Assembly (NCBI GenBank): GCA_021797225.1 | Contig: JAKAAE010000030.1 | Span: 1 to 14,318, forward strand | Origin: Thermoplasmata archaeon | GTDB taxonomy: Archaea; Thermoplasmatota; Thermoplasmata; Thermoplasmatales; Thermoplasmataceae | Direction of reading: 5' to 3' | Length of the DNA: 14,318 nt | In this document: positions 13,160 to 14,318 of the stretch, piece after piece | How positions within the stretch are numbered: the stretch's first letter is position 1 | How the letters are laid out: every line of letters starts with the position of its first letter | Made by a program: the position numbers and the translations under genes | The notes under the pieces: model-generated | The model's input: the letters and a program-made list of their open reading frames with translations, nothing else | The model's database searches: none | What the model was told of the DNA's origin: nothing

Positions 13160-14017
13160 TTAAATTCCTAATATAAAGAACATATGGAACAATGCCGGAT
13201 ATGATTCAACTGCCACATATATTCCCACTAATATGATAATCACTGAAAATACTTTTCTCAAAGTTCCTTTTTTCCCGCCAAGATTTACAGAAAGCTTTGT
13301 TCCAAGATAGCCTCCCATGATACCTCCCAGGACGTATACTATTGCAACAAAAACAAGAACATCACCTATGATCCCACTACTTATATACTGAAGTTCAGGT
13401 GCCACAATGGCATATCTTATGGCGGTAACAACACCGAACGTCCCTACAGCAAGAAGAGAGGTGCCGATTGCCATTCCTATTTTTATTTTTGAAGAAGCCA
13501 GAAGACCTGGTACTATCAGAAAGCCTCCGCCGATGCCAAAAAACCCGGATGCGAATCCAACAATCAAAGAATATGCCGAGACTTTATCATATTTTGTGGA
13601 TTTTGCCCTTTCTTTGCAATCTTCATCAGGGACTGCCCTGCATTTGCTTATATACATATAAACTCCAATTACTATCATAAGCATTGAGAAAAAGAATAGT
13701 AGTTCTCCTCCTTTTATGATCAGACCCAGAGTTGAGCCTATCAATACCCCTATGATACCTACAAGGGCAAAAACACCGCCGAGTTTTACATTGGCATTTT
13801 TCTTTTGGAGATGCTGTGCAAAGTTTATATAAGCTGTTATACCCACTGCTAGGGCCGTAGTGCCTATAGCAAGATGTGGATGATGAATCCCGACAAAATA
13901 AATAAACAGTGGAACTGCAAGTATGGACCCACCCCCTCCAATAAGGCCAAGGCTGAATCCAACAGCCACTCCGGAAACTATAGCCAGGATATATTGAAGC
14001 ATAGTAATATCTATCAT
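13160..14017 (-). CDS. TauE/SafE (TSUP) family membrane permease
   Basis: A 285-residue integral membrane protein with about eight hydrophobic segments in two related halves. The paired family signatures are GLIGGGGSILAVP (24-36) and GFFGIGGGFLIVP (158-170), each followed by a conserved A-I-G-T-[TS] stretch (IGTTALAVG, 51-59, and IGTSLLAVG, 184-192). A polar cytoplasmic or external loop lies at 124-147. Members move small anions such as sulfite, sulfoacetate, taurine-derived products or thiosulfate; substrate cannot be assigned here, although sulfur anions are plausible for an organism of acidic sulfur-rich settings. The first ATG is preferred because a TATA-like box lies about 30 bp upstream; a second Met at residue 6 is possible. 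It has its own promoter-like and terminator-like signals, so is probably monocistronic. Confidence 0.9.
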   Translation of the reverse strand: MIDITMLQYILAIVSGVAVGFSLGLIGGGGSILAVPLFIYFVGIHHPHLAIGTTALAVGITAYINFAQHLQKKNANVKLGGVFALVGIIGVLIGSTLGLIIKGGELLFFFSMLMIVIGVYMYISKCRAVPDEDCKERAKSTKYDKVSAYSLIVGFASGFFGIGGGFLIVPGLLASSKIKIGMAIGTSLLAVGTFGVVTAIRYAIVAPELQYISSGIIGDVLVFVAIVYVLGGIMGGYLGTKLSVNLGGKKGTLRKVFSVIIILVGIYVAVESYPALFHMFFILGI

Positions 14018-14043
14018 TTAATATCTAATGATAATTGCAACTA

Positions 14044-14051
14044 TGTATAAA
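14044..14051 (-). promoter_or_regulatory. TATA-like box of the tauE-like gene
   Basis: On the minus strand TTTATACA is centred about 30 bp before the ATG at 14017, predicting a leader of zero to five bases. Confidence 0.5.
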
Positions 14052-14124
14052 TACGTTGTTCATATAGAAATAAAAATATTCATAAGGATAGAAATTCTAA
14101 TATAAAAATGAATAAATATGAATT

Positions 14125-14318
14125 TTAACGTTCATGCAAAAGATTGCTCAGATGATATAATGCCTTTCCGGCATTGGAATTATCTATGATTATCCATATT
14201 TCAGTGTTTAATCTGTATATGTTGGTAAATTTTATACCGTATGTCATAAGATAATCGGTAATTAAAAGGGTAAGCCCAGGCGTAAAAGATGATTCTTTGG
14301 GAAGTATGATTTTTATAA
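14125..14318 (-). CDS. ACT-domain-like protein, C-terminal fragment
   Basis: A minus-strand frame is open from the window edge (last full codon 14314-14316) to a TAA at 14125-14127 and gives 63 residues. The pattern, a strand (IKIILP), a Pro-Gly-led helix (TPGLTLLITDYLMTYGI), a strand pair (KFTNIYR and TEIWIIID) and a helix (AGKALYHLSNLL), matches the later part of an ACT fold as found in aspartokinase C-termini and in archaeal ACT regulators. No stop interrupts it and hydrophobic spacing is regular, so I regard it as a real gene whose N-terminus lies outside. Its partner domain and ligand are unknown. The gene ends 107 bp upstream of tauE on the same strand. Confidence 0.6.
   Translation of the reverse strand, partial: IKIILPKESSFTPGLTLLITDYLMTYGIKFTNIYRLNTEIWIIIDNSNAGKALYHLSNLLHER

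Noticed and set aside
1..14318. Integrated mobile element or defence island
   Set aside because: No integrase, transposase, terminal repeats, toxin-antitoxin or phage genes are seen, and base composition is even across the genes.

Overview
The window reads as chromosomal DNA from a low-GC, wall-less thermoacidophilic archaeon of the Thermoplasmatales (Ferroplasma, Cuniculiplasma or Acidiplasma-like); the genus cannot be fixed from sequence alone. The archaeal signs are the C-terminus of an archaeal ribosomal protein S15 followed by a RecJ/GAN-type DHH nuclease, a pelota (Dom34) gene, a stand-alone JAMM protein, A/T-rich TATA-like boxes placed about 23-31 bp before start codons as expected for leaderless mRNAs, and a secreted acid protease (S53) with a C-terminal membrane anchor. 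Gene density is high and nothing resembles an integrated element, insertion sequence, CRISPR array, tRNA or rRNA.

Layout. Plus strand 1-5514: the end of rps15, a DHH nuclease (ATGA overlap), an M20 amidohydrolase, an S66 serine peptidase (11-nt overlap with the M20 gene) and a two-gene split cobalamin-independent methionine synthase (N-terminal-like protein, then catalytic zinc domain). Minus strand 8841-5521: a 1106-residue cell-surface S53 sedolisin-type protease, convergent with the methionine synthase genes across a short AAAAATTTTT palindrome. A 373-bp A/T-rich divergent intergenic region (8842-9214) holds an 8-bp tandem repeat and three dyad-symmetric sites. Plus strand 9215-11839: a small exported, membrane-anchored protein of unknown function, a UbiX flavin prenyltransferase overlapping a Mut7-C/zinc-ribbon protein, and pelota with a GTG start. 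Minus strand 14318-11836: the C-terminus of an ACT-like protein cut by the window edge, a TauE/SafE permease, NAD kinase, and a JAMM metalloprotease overlapping the NAD kinase gene. Pelota and the JAMM gene end tail to tail on a shared TTAA.

How the genes fit together. The S53 protease would degrade protein outside the cell at low pH; the M20 and S66 enzymes could act on peptides or acylated amino acids in the cytoplasm; the methionine synthase pair makes methionine. UbiX supplies prenyl-FMN for a UbiD-type decarboxylase encoded elsewhere. Rps15, pelota and perhaps Mut7-C belong to translation and RNA metabolism. No clearly new multi-gene system is visible. The least explained parts are the exported 182-residue protein with its repeat-rich upstream region, the S53 protease that lacks both Asp calcium ligands, and the tight nadK-JAMM pair.
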